From the NCBI RefSeq assembly GCF_020595125.1, contig NZ_JACNMS010000003.1, positions 186,001 through 250,000 of the forward strand: a stretch of 64,000 nucleotides of DNA. Reading direction: 5' to 3'. Below, in pieces: positions 1 through 8,393 of this stretch. The notes beneath the pieces are model-generated. The model saw nothing but the letters and a program-made list of their open reading frames with translations, was not told the origin of the DNA and did no database searches. The stretch's first letter is position 1. Every line of letters begins with the position of its first letter. The stretch is from Jeotgalibacillus aurantiacus (GTDB lineage Bacteria; Bacillota; Bacilli; Bacillales; Jeotgalibacillaceae). The translations under genes were made by a program, and so were the position numbers.

Positions 1-420
1 AAGGAAACGCTTCGCCATGCAGAATACTTTACGATTTTTATCGGCACCAATGATTTGATTAAAACGAATGGAGGAGACTTATATCCTCTATATGAAGACC
101 GGATCGAAGCGGGGAAAGCAGATTACAGAAAAAATGTAGAAGAGATTTTATCCATCATCCGTGCGGAAAATCCCGATGCACCCATATTATTTTTGGGGCT
201 GTTTAATCCGTATCCCGAGTCTGAAGAGATTCAGCAGGTGATCACGGAGTGGAACGGGTTGACGCAGGAAATGCTTGCTGATGACGGGCGAGTCAAATTC
301 ATCGCAACAGATGGGCTTTTAAAAGAAAAAAGCACCGATTACTTCAGCGATGCACTACACCCTAATAGTAAAGGGTATGAACTAATAACGGATGAAATCA
401 TCAGAGAGTATGATTTTTAA
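1..420 (+). CDS. SGNH/GDSL-family lipase or esterase, 5' end outside window
   Basis: The reading frame is open from the first base, so the N-terminus is missing. Near the start the frame reads IGTNDL, the block III G-x-N-D motif of SGNH hydrolases, and near the end DALHPNSKGYELI, the block V D-x-x-H motif that supplies the catalytic Asp and His. The nucleophile Ser block lies upstream of the window. The middle part (ILFLGLFNPYP) fits secreted lipolytic enzymes of the YpmR type in Bacillus. Substrate cannot be told. A methyltransferase gene follows 21 bases later on the same strand. Confidence 0.85.
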   Translation, partial: KETLRHAEYFTIFIGTNDLIKTNGGDLYPLYEDRIEAGKADYRKNVEEILSIIRAENPDAPILFLGLFNPYPESEEIQQVITEWNGLTQEMLADDGRVKFIATDGLLKEKSTDYFSDALHPNSKGYELITDEIIREYDF

Positions 421-441
421 TAGAAGGAGCGTGTATGCGCA

Positions 442-1185
442 ATGGAACAGTACTTCCATGAAGCGTTTGAAGGATTGGTAAGATTAGGCCCGGGAAGTGA
501 AACGTCTACAAAAAAGGCGATATCCCTTGTCCCGCTGCCAAAAGAAGAGCCAATCCGCATTTTAGATATCGGATGTGGAACAGGCATTCATACGATGCTC
601 CTCGCAGAAGCCTTCCCGAACGCTGATATCACAGCGATTGATATCAGCGAAGAGCATTTAGAAGTACTGAACGAAAAGTTGAAAATCTTTCAGCTTGAGG
701 ACCGGGTTCATGTGAAAAATCAATCAATGTTTGAGCTCGATTATCCGGAAGGAACGTTCGATCTGATCTGGTCTGAAGGGACGATCTACATCGCTGGATT
801 TCAGTCAGGGCTGAAGGATTGGCGTTCTCTTTTAAAAGATGGGGGATATTTGTTCTGCAGCGAGATTTCCTGGCTGCATGCCATGCCATCTGAATCAAGC
901 CGTGCCTTCTGGGAGCAGGGTTACGCCGAAATGAACACCATCCCGAATAAAATTATTCAGGTTGAAGCGAATCAATATGCGTTCGAAGCCTCGTTTGTTT
1001 TACCTCAATCAGACTGGCTTGTTGAATATTATGCGCCACTCGCTGACCGCTTGAAGCAAATGAAGGAAAAATATCCTGAAAACGAAGAAGCGCTGAACGT
1101 TGTGGCGATGCTTGAGCAGGAAATCAACCTGTTCAAACAGCATCCGGATGACTACAGTTACGTTTTTTACGGGATGAAGAAATGA
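442..1185 (+). CDS. Class I SAM-dependent methyltransferase
   Basis: A protein of 247 residues with a clear Rossmann-type SAM-binding core: motif I ILDIGCGTG at residues 40-48 and the acidic motif II DITAIDIS around residues 62-69, followed by FDLIWSEG. A small-molecule methyltransferase is likely, but the substrate is unknown. AAGGAG lies 12 bases before this ATG; the nearer ATG and GTG codons are out of frame, which fixes the start. It follows the hydrolase closely and may share its transcript. Immediately after the stop comes a hairpin-armed repeat (1198-1285). Confidence 0.85.
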   Translation: MEQYFHEAFEGLVRLGPGSETSTKKAISLVPLPKEEPIRILDIGCGTGIHTMLLAEAFPNADITAIDISEEHLEVLNEKLKIFQLEDRVHVKNQSMFELDYPEGTFDLIWSEGTIYIAGFQSGLKDWRSLLKDGGYLFCSEISWLHAMPSESSRAFWEQGYAEMNTIPNKIIQVEANQYAFEASFVLPQSDWLVEYYAPLADRLKQMKEKYPENEEALNVVAMLEQEINLFKQHPDDYSYVFYGMKK

Positions 1186-1197
1186 TGAAGAAGATGA

Positions 1198-1285
1198 GGA
1201 CGGAGCGGCTGTGGTATTCAGCGTGCTCTGTCCTTTTTGTATGCGATTGGAAAAAGGGGTGGCAAAAGGAACAGCTGCTCCGTCC
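1198..1285. repeat. Family D element with GGACGGAGCGG arms, copy 1
   Basis: Inverted arms at 1198-1212 (GGACGGAGCGGCTGT) and 1271-1285 match at 14 of 15 positions. The loop contains a CTCTGTCCTTTTTG segment. It lies 12 bases after a stop codon. A second copy of similar layout is at 28274-28372, also just after a stop codon. It may act as a terminator or be a small dispersed palindromic element. Confidence 0.6.
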
Positions 1286-1308
1286 CCCTGAATTGCTCTG
1301 AATGGGAA

Positions 1309-1495
1309 TGTACTGTTCACGGCGGTTTTTGTATCGAATCAATTATTTATTGTCATGTTTCAGGAAATATATGTATTGTTTCAGCTGTTAATTGTATCGT
1401 TCCGTTCTCAGAGTGGCATTTTTGTTATGTTTGAACTTTGATATGTAACGTTCACGATCAGATTTGTACTGTTTCAAAATAGAATTGTATCGTTT
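1309..1495 (-). repeat. Family A 4+5 array, copy 1 (nine units, 21-bp pitch)
   Basis: Nine degenerate copies of TGTATCGTTC (on the minus strand GAACGATACA) start at 1309, 1330, 1351, 1372, 1393, 1423, 1444, 1465 and 1486. Every step is 21 bp except one of 30 bp (1393 to 1423). Read on the minus strand this is four units, the long step, then five units. The same spacing recurs at 17369, 21752 and 30019. It lies in the 678-bp gene-free stretch 1186-1863, which also holds elements at 1198-1285, 1513-1544 and 1581-1768; I see no gene there. Confidence 0.85.
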
Positions 1496-1512
1496 GGTGT
1501 TAAGCACATTCT

Positions 1513-1544
1513 CGTGTAGAGGTTGAGCTGTCCCTGAACTCTAC
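1513..1544. repeat. Family C hairpin (GTAGAG...CTCTAC)
   Basis: GTAGAGGTT at 1515-1523 pairs with AACTCTAC at 1537-1544 around a GCTGTCCC loop. It belongs to the group of ~35-bp palindromes seen after several genes (21023, 27241, 54222, 58376). Here it lies between two arrays rather than directly after a gene. Confidence 0.55.
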
Positions 1545-1580
1545 CTGTCGAATTCGTGCCAAAATGGTCGTGTGACGAGT

Positions 1581-1768
1581 GATGGAATCGTGTTCAGTTG
1601 TGAAGGGATTCCGTCTGGTTGTGAGGGAATTGACATTACGGTCTGAAGGAAAACAGTAGCGTGTGAGGCCTAGTGAAGGAATTAATTTTTCAAAAGAAGG
1701 AATCAACATCTCAAAAGCCTGAATGATTTTCCAGAAAGAAGGTATTGTTAGCGGTTGTGATGGAATTC
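1581..1768 (+). repeat. Family B 4+5 array, copy 1 (nine units)
   Basis: Units related to GTGAAGGAAT (counted from the G of GAAGG or its variants) start at 1581, 1602, 1623, 1645, 1675, 1696, 1717, 1738 and 1759. Steps are 21 bp, with one of 22 bp and one of 30 bp, the latter between units four and five. First and last cores are 178 bp apart, as in the three other B arrays at 22031, 40821 and 60992. Between this array and the next gene (1769-1863) I see only GC-rich sequence with CCGCGG boxes. Confidence 0.85.
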
Positions 1769-1863
1769 CGCGGCGGACGGTCCTGGCCAACAGTGTAGTG
1801 TAACCCGTTCCCGCGGCGCACGTCACAGCCAGCAGTTGCTCCTCATTCCGCGTCAACCCCGCC

Positions 1864-2418
1864 TCACCCCAAACGCTTCCTCTCCGCAACTGGTGGATAC
1901 TCCGTCAGCAGCCCTTCATAGATCAATACAGTCTGATCTGATTCCCTGAAATCATTCGGTTCAACAAGCGCGGGAAGCTTATCCCAGAGTCTGATGTCTG
2001 CGCGGTGCAAAATGTCTGCGACAAACTGTGAACAGAAATACATCCCGATTGGCTCAAAGGGCTCCTTCATTGCCACGCCAAAAACACCCAGTAAATTATA
2101 AATCATTTTACGGTCATTTCGTTTGAACAGTTCAATCAGTCTGACCACCTTGCTGTACTGGCGGTCTGTGACCTCAATTTCATAGACGGCACAGGTGGTT
2201 TTCGGAAAGTGTTTATAGGTGCCATAAAGCACATCTTCCTGTACAAAACCGCCATTTAAGGGGTTATTAGGATTTTTTCGCCCGAAGCTATATAATTGAA
2301 TTAGCTCTGCATCTAATGAGAGAGAGGAATGGTTGTAGGGGGCTTTTGTGTATTTTTTAATGGTTTTGGTGAAGATCGTTCCCGTGTCTGATAACAGGAT
2401 ATAAATCTTTTTAGCCAT
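1864..2418 (-). CDS. Permuted papain-like (YiiX/NlpC-P60 superfamily) protein
   Basis: A protein of 184 residues with the two landmarks of circularly permuted NlpC/P60-like enzymes: an early His in APYNHSSLSL (His30) and a late Cys in GMYFCSQFVADIL (Cys129). Such proteins act as amidases, thioesterases or lipid-modifying enzymes; the substrate is unknown. No signal peptide is seen, so a cytoplasmic location is likely. AAAGGAGTG precedes the ATG on the minus strand. The next gene is divergent, with only 17 bases between starts, so the promoters must overlap. Confidence 0.7.
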   Translation of the reverse strand: MAKKIYILLSDTGTIFTKTIKKYTKAPYNHSSLSLDAELIQLYSFGRKNPNNPLNGGFVQEDVLYGTYKHFPKTTCAVYEIEVTDRQYSKVVRLIELFKRNDRKMIYNLLGVFGVAMKEPFEPIGMYFCSQFVADILHRADIRLWDKLPALVEPNDFRESDQTVLIYEGLLTEYPPVAERKRLG

Positions 2419-2435
2419 GGGATGTCACTCCTTTT

Positions 2436-3404
2436 ATGAATGGGGCTGTCAGTATGAATGATATATTTCAATACATATACTTTATTTTCCTTCTTTTAAT
2501 ATCGGTCAGTTTGCTCGTCTCGTTGATTACCTTTTATCAAAAGAGAAAAAATCATGGAATCAATAAATATGATGAGCTTGTAATCCGGACACGTCTCTGG
2601 TGGGGGATGGCTGTGATCTTCTGTTTGTCGATCGCCTTTCATCCGAATGTATCGCTCATTTCATTAATGATCTTATGTTTTATGGCCTTAAAAGAGTATT
2701 TCTCCATGATGGATACGCGAAAGCAGGACCGTCGTATTTTTATCTGGGCCTACCTGGCGATCCCGCTTAATTTTTATTGGATTTATATTGGCTGGTATGG
2801 CATGTTTATTGTCTTTATCCCGATCTATGTGTTTTTGTTTCTGCCGCTGGCCCGTATTTTCAGAGGCGGAAGTATCGGCTTTTTAAAGTCGGTCAGTGTG
2901 ACGCAATGGGGACTGATGCTGATGGTGTTCGGGATCAGCCACCTCGCCCTTTTTGCAAAAATGCCTGAGATCACGCGGCACGATGTCACGATCGCGACGC
3001 AATACGGGGCGTTAATGGTGTTGTATCTTGTTCCTCTCACACAAGTAAATGATGTCGTGCATTACATGGTGTCTAAAAAGTTTGGCAGAAGAAAAGTGCT
3101 GACGGCTGCAAATCCTAATCTTACATGGGAGGGGTTTGTGTGCGGCGTCATTGCAACGATTCTTTTATCCATAGTCATCGCACCCTATATCACGCCGATG
3201 TCGCTCGGTTTCAGTATCGTATCCGGTCTGATCATCGGGGTAACCGGGTTTTTTGGAACGCTCGTTGTGTCTGTGTTAAAGCGGAACTTCTTCTTCCGTG
3301 AAAACGGGGGTAAAGTGGCAGAGAGCAAGTTTATTAATAAAATAGACAGCCTGACCTATACGGCACCAGTGTTTTTTCATCTTGTTTACTATTATATTTT
3401 CTAA
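2436..3404 (+). CDS. Phosphatidate cytidylyltransferase-like (CdsA/YnbB-type) membrane protein
   Basis: About eight membrane segments over 322 residues. The region GRRKVLTAANPNLTWEGF and the C-terminal SVLKRNFFFRENGG resemble the CdsA family, which makes CDP-diacylglycerol from phosphatidate and CTP. The classical signature (KR...KD...HGG..DR.D) is only partly kept: after KR the sequence runs into KFINKIDSLTYTAP, so activity is not certain and YnbB-like paralogues are the better comparison. The start is uncertain: ATG at 2454 is preceded by a weak GGGG site, whereas 2436 has none. Confidence 0.65.
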   Translation: MNGAVSMNDIFQYIYFIFLLLISVSLLVSLITFYQKRKNHGINKYDELVIRTRLWWGMAVIFCLSIAFHPNVSLISLMILCFMALKEYFSMMDTRKQDRRIFIWAYLAIPLNFYWIYIGWYGMFIVFIPIYVFLFLPLARIFRGGSIGFLKSVSVTQWGLMLMVFGISHLALFAKMPEITRHDVTIATQYGALMVLYLVPLTQVNDVVHYMVSKKFGRRKVLTAANPNLTWEGFVCGVIATILLSIVIAPYITPMSLGFSIVSGLIIGVTGFFGTLVVSVLKRNFFFRENGGKVAESKFINKIDSLTYTAPVFFHLVYYYIF

Positions 3405-3476
3405 CGAATAAAAAGCTTCCTGTTGGACTGACGCAGCATTGTCTCTTTATCATAAAGTCAGACTGGAGGGAACCGC

Positions 3477-4250
3477 ATGCTGATTGATCGTTTTCTTACA
3501 TTTCTGGATGTAGAGAAAAAGGAGCCGTCTCTTTCTTATTTAAATGAATTGATCCACGCTCATCAAACAAAGGTTAGGTGGGAGACACTATCTAAGTTCA
3601 TTGATTATGAGAACTTAAGTCCGGCAGACGCTTATCTGCCATCAATGGACTCTTACATTGATCGAATTATCAATAAAGGGGTAGGGGGTACCTGTTATAC
3701 ACTGGCAAGAGGGTTTCATTTGCTTCTTAGTGAGCTTGGTTTTGATGTGAATTATTTATTCATGGAACCGAATCATTTATGCCTGAGAGTGGATCTCGAA
3801 GGAGAACCTTATTACGTGGATGTTGGATACAGTGCGCCCTTATTTAAAGCCTATCCTATGTTTGAATCCTTCGAGGTTGTGGCGCCGGCAGAAACGTTTA
3901 CTTACACAGTAATGGAGTCAAAGATACTCGTCGAAAGAAATCCTGGTCCGACTAAAACCCTTAACCCTGAGCCTGTTTCATGGTCGGAAATTGAAGCGCA
4001 TATTAAAGGAACCTATGACTGGAAAGATGGATTTGCTTTTCAATCGTTAAAGCTTTTTGGATACCTGGATGGGGTTCCTGTATCGTTGCGTAATCATGAG
4101 CTTCGCATTTTCAAAGAATCAGGCTTCGAGGATCAAGTGCTGAATCCGGAAGAGGTCATGGGTTGGGTGAGAAAATTTGATGTTAATGAGGAATTTTACA
4201 AAAAAGCTGTGAGTATTTTTGTAAAAAGAAAAAATGTTAAACCATACTGA
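3477..4250 (+). CDS. Arylamine N-acetyltransferase family protein
   Basis: A protein of 257 residues carrying the NAT catalytic triad: Cys73 in GVGGTCYTLARGF, His100 in EPNHLCLRV and Asp115 in YYVDVGYSAP, with the 15-residue His-Asp spacing normal for the family. These enzymes move an acetyl or larger acyl group from CoA to arylamines or other amines in the cytoplasm. A GGAGGG site lies just before the ATG. It stands alone between the CdsA-like gene and the copper block, and a hairpin follows its stop. Confidence 0.85.
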   Translation: MLIDRFLTFLDVEKKEPSLSYLNELIHAHQTKVRWETLSKFIDYENLSPADAYLPSMDSYIDRIINKGVGGTCYTLARGFHLLLSELGFDVNYLFMEPNHLCLRVDLEGEPYYVDVGYSAPLFKAYPMFESFEVVAPAETFTYTVMESKILVERNPGPTKTLNPEPVSWSEIEAHIKGTYDWKDGFAFQSLKLFGYLDGVPVSLRNHELRIFKESGFEDQVLNPEEVMGWVRKFDVNEEFYKKAVSIFVKRKNVKPY

Positions 4251-4256
4251 TACATC

Positions 4257-4288
4257 CAGCCCTTGATCCGAAAGGTTTTCAGGGGCTG
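4257..4288 (+). terminator. Probable terminator after the acetyltransferase gene
   Basis: CAGCCC at 4257 pairs with GGGCTG ending at 4288, with further TTGA/TTCA pairing inside. AAAATATTTTT follows rather than a clean T-run, so strength is uncertain. Confidence 0.45.
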
Positions 4289-4310
4289 AAAATATTTTTG
4301 AGCTTTCCTG

Positions 4311-4339
4311 TTTACAAAAAAGTAAAAGGGGTGTATATT
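4311..4339 (+). promoter_or_regulatory. Sigma-A-type promoter of the thioredoxin gene
   Basis: TTTACA at 4311-4316 and TATATT at 4334-4339 are separated by 17 bp. The CsoR-like palindrome at 4343-4361 starts four bases after the -10 box and would cover the transcription start. Confidence 0.65.
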
Positions 4340-4342
4340 GAA

Positions 4343-4361
4343 TATACCCACATGGGGTATA
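4343..4361. promoter_or_regulatory. CsoR-like copper operator 1
   Basis: TATACCC at 4343-4349 and GGGTATA at 4355-4361 form a perfect inverted repeat around five bases. This matches the layout of CsoR operators in front of Bacillus copZA. It is one of four such sites in 4 kb. Confidence 0.7.
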
Positions 4362-4380
4362 TAGAGAAGGAGGTGAAGAA

Positions 4381-4701
4381 ATGGAGCAAATAACAACAAA
4401 TCAATTTTACGATCAAATGAAACTGATGGATCAACCTGTTGTTTTGAAGTTTTCAGCAGACTGGTGTTCAGGCTGTCGTCAAATTGCCCCAGTGGCTGAA
4501 GCAGTATCAGAGGAATATAGTGATTCAGTCAAATTCTACGAGGTTAATGTGGATCAGGAACCTGAATTAGCTGAACAGTTCGGTGTCATGAGTCTGCCAA
4601 CCTTCATTGCATTTAAAGATGGTGAAGAGACAGGCAGAGAGGTTGCACCTTCTGCTTCAGAAGACACATTAAAAGCGTTTATAAAAAATTTTAAAAAATA
4701 A
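4381..4701 (+). CDS. Thioredoxin-family protein, CSGC active site
   Basis: A thioredoxin fold of 106 residues with the active-site motif WCSGC (Cys29 and Cys32), in place of the usual WCGPC, and the cis-Pro loop MSLPTF. There is no signal peptide, so it works in the cytoplasm. The operator at 4343-4361 and its position before copZ suggest that it protects or reduces thiols under copper stress; this is inference. GGAGGTGAAGAA precedes the ATG. Its stop codon abuts a second CsoR-like palindrome, so copZ can be started independently. Confidence 0.85.
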   Translation: MEQITTNQFYDQMKLMDQPVVLKFSADWCSGCRQIAPVAEAVSEEYSDSVKFYEVNVDQEPELAEQFGVMSLPTFIAFKDGEETGREVAPSASEDTLKAFIKNFKK

Positions 4702-4720
4702 TATACCCTATAGTGGTATA
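4702..4720. promoter_or_regulatory. CsoR-like copper operator 2
   Basis: TATACCC at 4702-4708 faces TGGTATA at 4714-4720, one mismatch from a perfect palindrome. It lies right after the thioredoxin stop codon and before copZ, next to an AT-rich TAATATA that could be a -10 box. Confidence 0.65.
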
Positions 4721-4736
4721 TATGGAGGGATTTATG

Positions 4737-4946
4737 ATGACAAATCAAACATTACAGGTAAAAGGAATGTCTTGTGGGCATTGCGTGAAATCAATTGAAG
4801 GAAATGTTGGAGAGCTCCAGGGTGTAGAAAGTGTAAAAGTTAACCTGTCTTCAGGAAAAGTGGATGTTGTGTTTCAATCCTCAGAGGTTAAATTAGAGCA
4901 GATCATTGCAACCATTGAAGATTCAGGCTATGAGGTCCAGCAATAA
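4737..4946 (+). CDS. copZ: Copper chaperone CopZ
   Basis: A single heavy-metal-associated domain of 69 residues, the usual CopZ length. The Cu(I)-binding motif is GMSCGHC near residues 10-16, and the protein ends in a typical IEDSGYEVQQ strand. CopZ carries Cu(I) in the cytoplasm and hands it to the CopA ATPase encoded next. The ATG at 4737 is chosen because GGAGGG lies seven bases before it; the ATG at 4734 is also possible. A strong hairpin follows, and copA has its own operator, so the two genes may be separate transcripts, unlike the usual copZA operon. Confidence 0.93.
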   Translation: MTNQTLQVKGMSCGHCVKSIEGNVGELQGVESVKVNLSSGKVDVVFQSSEVKLEQIIATIEDSGYEVQQ

Positions 4947-4955
4947 AAACAAAGT

Positions 4956-4989
4956 AAATCGTGCTGCATAAAGTCAGCACGATTTATTT
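4956..4989 (+). terminator. Terminator between copZ and copA
   Basis: AAATCGTGCTG at 4956-4966 and CAGCACGATTT at 4975-4985 form a perfect 11-bp stem with an 8-base loop, followed by ATTTTA. Confidence 0.8.
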
Positions 4990-4999
4990 TAAAATAATA

Positions 5000-5018
5000 T
5001 ATACCCCATATGGGTATA
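5000..5018. promoter_or_regulatory. CsoR-like copper operator 3
   Basis: TATACCC at 5000-5006 and GGGTATA at 5012-5018 make a perfect inverted repeat directly upstream of copA, overlapping an AT-rich TAATATAT stretch that may be the -10 region. Confidence 0.7.
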
Positions 5019-5034
5019 TAAGAGGTGAAGAACT

Positions 5035-7449
5035 ATGAGTGATTTTAAGGAAGCCAGCCTTCGTATTGAAGGGATGACATGTGCGTCGTGTGCGATCAGA
5101 ATCGAGAAAGGATTAAAGAAAATTACGGGTGTGAAGGATGCTGCGGTTAACTTTGCTGTGGAGAAAACAACTATCGTTTATGATGATCAACTTACGAGTC
5201 TGCGGGAGATGGAGCAAAAAATCGAATCACTCGGATACAAGGTAGTGAATGAAAAAGCTGAGTTTAGTATCACGGGAATGACGTGTGCAGCATGTGCAAA
5301 CAAAATTGAGAAGACGTTAAACAAAATGGATGGCGTTCAATCAGCAGTTGTTAATTTTGCCATGGAATCTGTCCAGGTACATTATCGTCCGGAAGATACA
5401 TCCTTCTCAGATATGCAGAAAGCTGTGAAGAAACTTGGATATGAACTTCATCAAAAATCACAGGACGGAGCTGGTGAATCAGATTACAGGGAGAAGGAGA
5501 TTGCAAGACAGCAAAGTCGTTTTATCTTCTCCAGTATTTTGTCCGTTCCTCTGTTGTGGGCAATGGTGAGCCATTTTGAGTTCACATCATTTATATGGTT
5601 ACCTGAAATGTTTATGAATCCATGGGTTCAGTTGGCGCTTGCAACACCTGTTCAATTTATCGTAGGTGGTCAGTTTTACAAAGGAGCCTATAAAGCACTA
5701 AAGAATAAGAGTGCCAATATGGACGTGCTGGTAGCATTGGGAACCTCGGCTGCTTATTTTTACAGCATTTATCTGAGTGTTCTTTCAATCGGATCAACTG
5801 GTCATATGGTCGAGCTGTATTTCGAAACGAGTGCGGTATTGATTACATTGATTATTTTAGGAAAGCTGTTTGAAGCGAAAGCGAAGGGACGATCTTCTGA
5901 AGCGATTAAAAAGCTGATGGGTCTTCAGGCAAAAACAGCCACTGTTTTTCGTGATGGACAGGAGCTTCAGATCCCTATCGAAGAGGTTGTAACTGGTGAC
6001 ATCATCTCTATTAAACCAGGTGAAAAAGTACCGGTGGACGGTATTATTCTGGAAGGGAGATCTGCGTTTGATGAATCCATGATTACCGGCGAAAGTCTTC
6101 CCGTTGATAAAGTCACGGGAGATGAAGTCATTGGCGCGACAGTCAACAAAAATGGATTTATCAAAATCAAAGCAACCAAGGTTGGGAAAGATACTGCGCT
6201 GTCACAGATTATCCGCGTTGTTGAAGAGGCACAGGGATCGAAAGCGCCGATCCAGAGGCTCGCAGACAGTATCTCTGGGGTTTTTGTTCCAATCGTTGTA
6301 GGGATTGCGTTTATAACCTTCTTCGTCTGGTATCTGGTCATTGACCCGGGTAATTTTGCAGGAGCACTTGAGAAACTGATTGCCGTTCTGGTTATCGCCT
6401 GCCCATGTGCGCTTGGTTTAGCAACGCCTACAAGTATTATGGCAGGTTCAGGACGCGCTGCAGAAGCAGGCATTTTATTTAAAGGCGGCGAGCACCTTGA
6501 GACCGCACACCGGATTGATACCGTTGTACTTGATAAAACAGGAACAGTAACCAATGGTAAACCTGTATTGACAGATGTGTATCTCACTTCCGGACACAAC
6601 GAAGCAGAGGTGCTGCGCCTGGTTGGATCAGCAGAGCAGCCGTCAGAGCACCCTCTGGCTGAAGCGATTGTTGAAGGGATCAAAGAAAAAGGAATTTCAC
6701 TTGAAAAGACCGATGAATTTGAAAACATCCCTGGTTACGGAATTATCGCAGCGGTTGCAGGAAAAAAGGTGATTGCCGGAACGAGAAAGCTGATGAAGCA
6801 GCACGATATTTCCTTTGAGGATCATTTATCAACAGTAACGAATTTTGAAAAAGAAGGAAAGACAGCAATGCTGATCGCAATTGATGGAGGATTTGCAGGC
6901 ATTATCGCTGTAGCTGATACTGTAAAGGATTCATCTGCCAAAGCCATCTCAAGATTAAAAGAAATGGGAATGGAAGTCATTATGATGACAGGTGATAATC
7001 CACAGACTGCACAAGCGATTGCAGCAAGTGTGGGTATCGATCGTGTCATTGCAGAGGTTCTGCCCGAAGGTAAGGCCGAGGAAGTCAAAAAACTTCAGCA
7101 GGCCGGGAAAAAAGTGGCGATGGTTGGAGACGGAATTAATGATGCTCCTGCTCTTGCAACCGCAGATATTGGAATGGCGATCGGTACAGGAACAGATGTC
7201 GCGATGGAGGCGGCAGATATTACATTAATCAGAGGAGATCTGATGAGTGTCGGTGATGCCCTGTTCATGAGTAAGAAAACGATTAGAAATATAAAGCAGA
7301 ATTTGTTCTGGGCATTTGCCTATAACAGCTTGGGTGTACCGATTGCAGCAGCAGGGTTCCTTGCTCCATGGCTTGCCGGTGCAGCAATGGCATTCAGTTC
7401 AGTATCTGTTGTGCTGAATGCGCTGAGACTTCAAAAAGTAAAGCTGTAA
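5035..7449 (+). CDS. copA: Copper-exporting P1B-type ATPase CopA
   Basis: An 804-residue Cu(I) pump of the cell membrane. It has two N-terminal metal-binding domains (GMTCASC near residue 14, GMTCAAC near residue 82), as in the Bacillus CopA with two domains, then membrane helices, the TGES loop, the CPC motif at 456-458 in helix 6, the phosphorylated Asp500 in DKTGT and GDGIND at about 698. It exports Cu(I) delivered by CopZ. AGAGGTG precedes the ATG. The downstream His-rich protein begins within 20 bases and is probably cotranscribed. Confidence 0.95.
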   Translation: MSDFKEASLRIEGMTCASCAIRIEKGLKKITGVKDAAVNFAVEKTTIVYDDQLTSLREMEQKIESLGYKVVNEKAEFSITGMTCAACANKIEKTLNKMDGVQSAVVNFAMESVQVHYRPEDTSFSDMQKAVKKLGYELHQKSQDGAGESDYREKEIARQQSRFIFSSILSVPLLWAMVSHFEFTSFIWLPEMFMNPWVQLALATPVQFIVGGQFYKGAYKALKNKSANMDVLVALGTSAAYFYSIYLSVLSIGSTGHMVELYFETSAVLITLIILGKLFEAKAKGRSSEAIKKLMGLQAKTATVFRDGQELQIPIEEVVTGDIISIKPGEKVPVDGIILEGRSAFDESMITGESLPVDKVTGDEVIGATVNKNGFIKIKATKVGKDTALSQIIRVVEEAQGSKAPIQRLADSISGVFVPIVVGIAFITFFVWYLVIDPGNFAGALEKLIAVLVIACPCALGLATPTSIMAGSGRAAEAGILFKGGEHLETAHRIDTVVLDKTGTVTNGKPVLTDVYLTSGHNEAEVLRLVGSAEQPSEHPLAEAIVEGIKEKGISLEKTDEFENIPGYGIIAAVAGKKVIAGTRKLMKQHDISFEDHLSTVTNFEKEGKTAMLIAIDGGFAGIIAVADTVKDSSAKAISRLKEMGMEVIMMTGDNPQTAQAIAASVGIDRVIAEVLPEGKAEEVKKLQQAGKKVAMVGDGINDAPALATADIGMAIGTGTDVAMEAADITLIRGDLMSVGDALFMSKKTIRNIKQNLFWAFAYNSLGVPIAAAGFLAPWLAGAAMAFSSVSVVLNALRLQKVKL

Positions 7450-7468
7450 CATGACAGGAGTGAAGAGG

Positions 7469-8350
7469 ATGAAAAAATCAGTAAAAATATGGACAGTTTC
7501 CGGTATAGCTTATTTAGGGCTGGTTATAATTGGGTATAGTCTTTTTGTGGGGAATGAAGAAGAGCCCCACTCTGATGCTCATGAAAAAACAGCAATGGAA
7601 GTAAAAGGAGATTCACATGAACATGAAGCTAATCCAAATGAAAAGGAGAATGAACAGATGGAAAATCATCAGCACCATCAGCACGCGACACATAACGATC
7701 ATGCAGCAGTTGAAAATGAGGTATCTGTAACAGCAGCGTATGAGGATGGAAAGATTGTGGTGGAACTAAAGGACCCGGAAGGTAATGCGCCGGTTCTTGA
7801 AACAAGTCATGAAAAAGATCTTCACTTAATTGTAGTGAAAAATGATTTAAGTGAGTATCGTCACCTTCATCCGGTCAGCAAAGAGAACGGCGTTTTTGAG
7901 CAGGTCTATGAGTTACCTGATGGAATGTATAAAGTGTTTGTAGATATAAAACCTAAAGGACTTGCCTATCAGGTCAAACCTGTTGAACTGCATGTGGGTG
8001 AACATCAGAATCATTCAGCTGAGAATGATCTCTCAGTAGATACAGAGTTTGAAAAAACAGTAGATGGACGCACTGTAGCGCTTTCGGTTAACTCCTTAAA
8101 GGTAAATGAACCAACAGTTTTCACATATACAAGTAAAGATGGGAAGCCCGATCCGTATCTTGGCGCATTGGGTCACGTAGTGATTCTGGATGAGGATGCA
8201 GAGGAGTTTATTCATGTTCACCCTTCGTCAGAGGATGAAACCGTTTTTGAAACCCACTTCAGCAAGCCGGGGATTTACAAGGTATGGGGAGAATTCAAGT
8301 TTGGTGAACAGGTCCATGTGTATCCATTTGTTATAGAAGTAACTGAATAA
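7469..8350 (+). CDS. Membrane-anchored His-rich protein with two YtkA/FixH-like domains
   Basis: One N-terminal membrane segment (about residues 8-26) is followed by a His/Glu-rich linker (runs such as NHQHHQHATHNDH) and two similar beta-sandwich units. The first contains LHLIVVKNDLSEYRHLHP and the second GHVVILDEDAEEFIHVHP, each ending in an HLHP or HVHP motif. It should face the outside of the cell. The His content and its place behind copA suggest surface copper binding; this is inference. AGGAGTGAAGAGG favours the ATG at 7469 over that at 7451. Confidence 0.7.
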   Translation: MKKSVKIWTVSGIAYLGLVIIGYSLFVGNEEEPHSDAHEKTAMEVKGDSHEHEANPNEKENEQMENHQHHQHATHNDHAAVENEVSVTAAYEDGKIVVELKDPEGNAPVLETSHEKDLHLIVVKNDLSEYRHLHPVSKENGVFEQVYELPDGMYKVFVDIKPKGLAYQVKPVELHVGEHQNHSAENDLSVDTEFEKTVDGRTVALSVNSLKVNEPTVFTYTSKDGKPDPYLGALGHVVILDEDAEEFIHVHPSSEDETVFETHFSKPGIYKVWGEFKFGEQVHVYPFVIEVTE

Positions 8351-8354
8351 GGTT

Positions 8355-8381
8355 GGAGCCATACAATTCTGTATGGCTTCC
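8355..8381 (+). terminator. Hairpin after the copA transcript
   Basis: GGAGCCATAC pairs with GTATGGCTTC across a six-base loop. No long T-run follows directly, so termination may be partial. Confidence 0.5.
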
Positions 8382-8393
8382 TGTAATCATTTT

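Noticed and set aside
1309-1768. CRISPR array in the repeat-rich gaps
   Set aside because: The units are about 10 conserved bases at 21-bp pitch, degenerate, fixed at nine units, and corresponding spacers are alike between copies. CRISPR repeats are longer, near-identical and have unique spacers, and no cas genes are present.
5967-6728. 253-residue minus-strand protein inside copA
   Set aside because: Shadow frame of copA, with no homology-like pattern.
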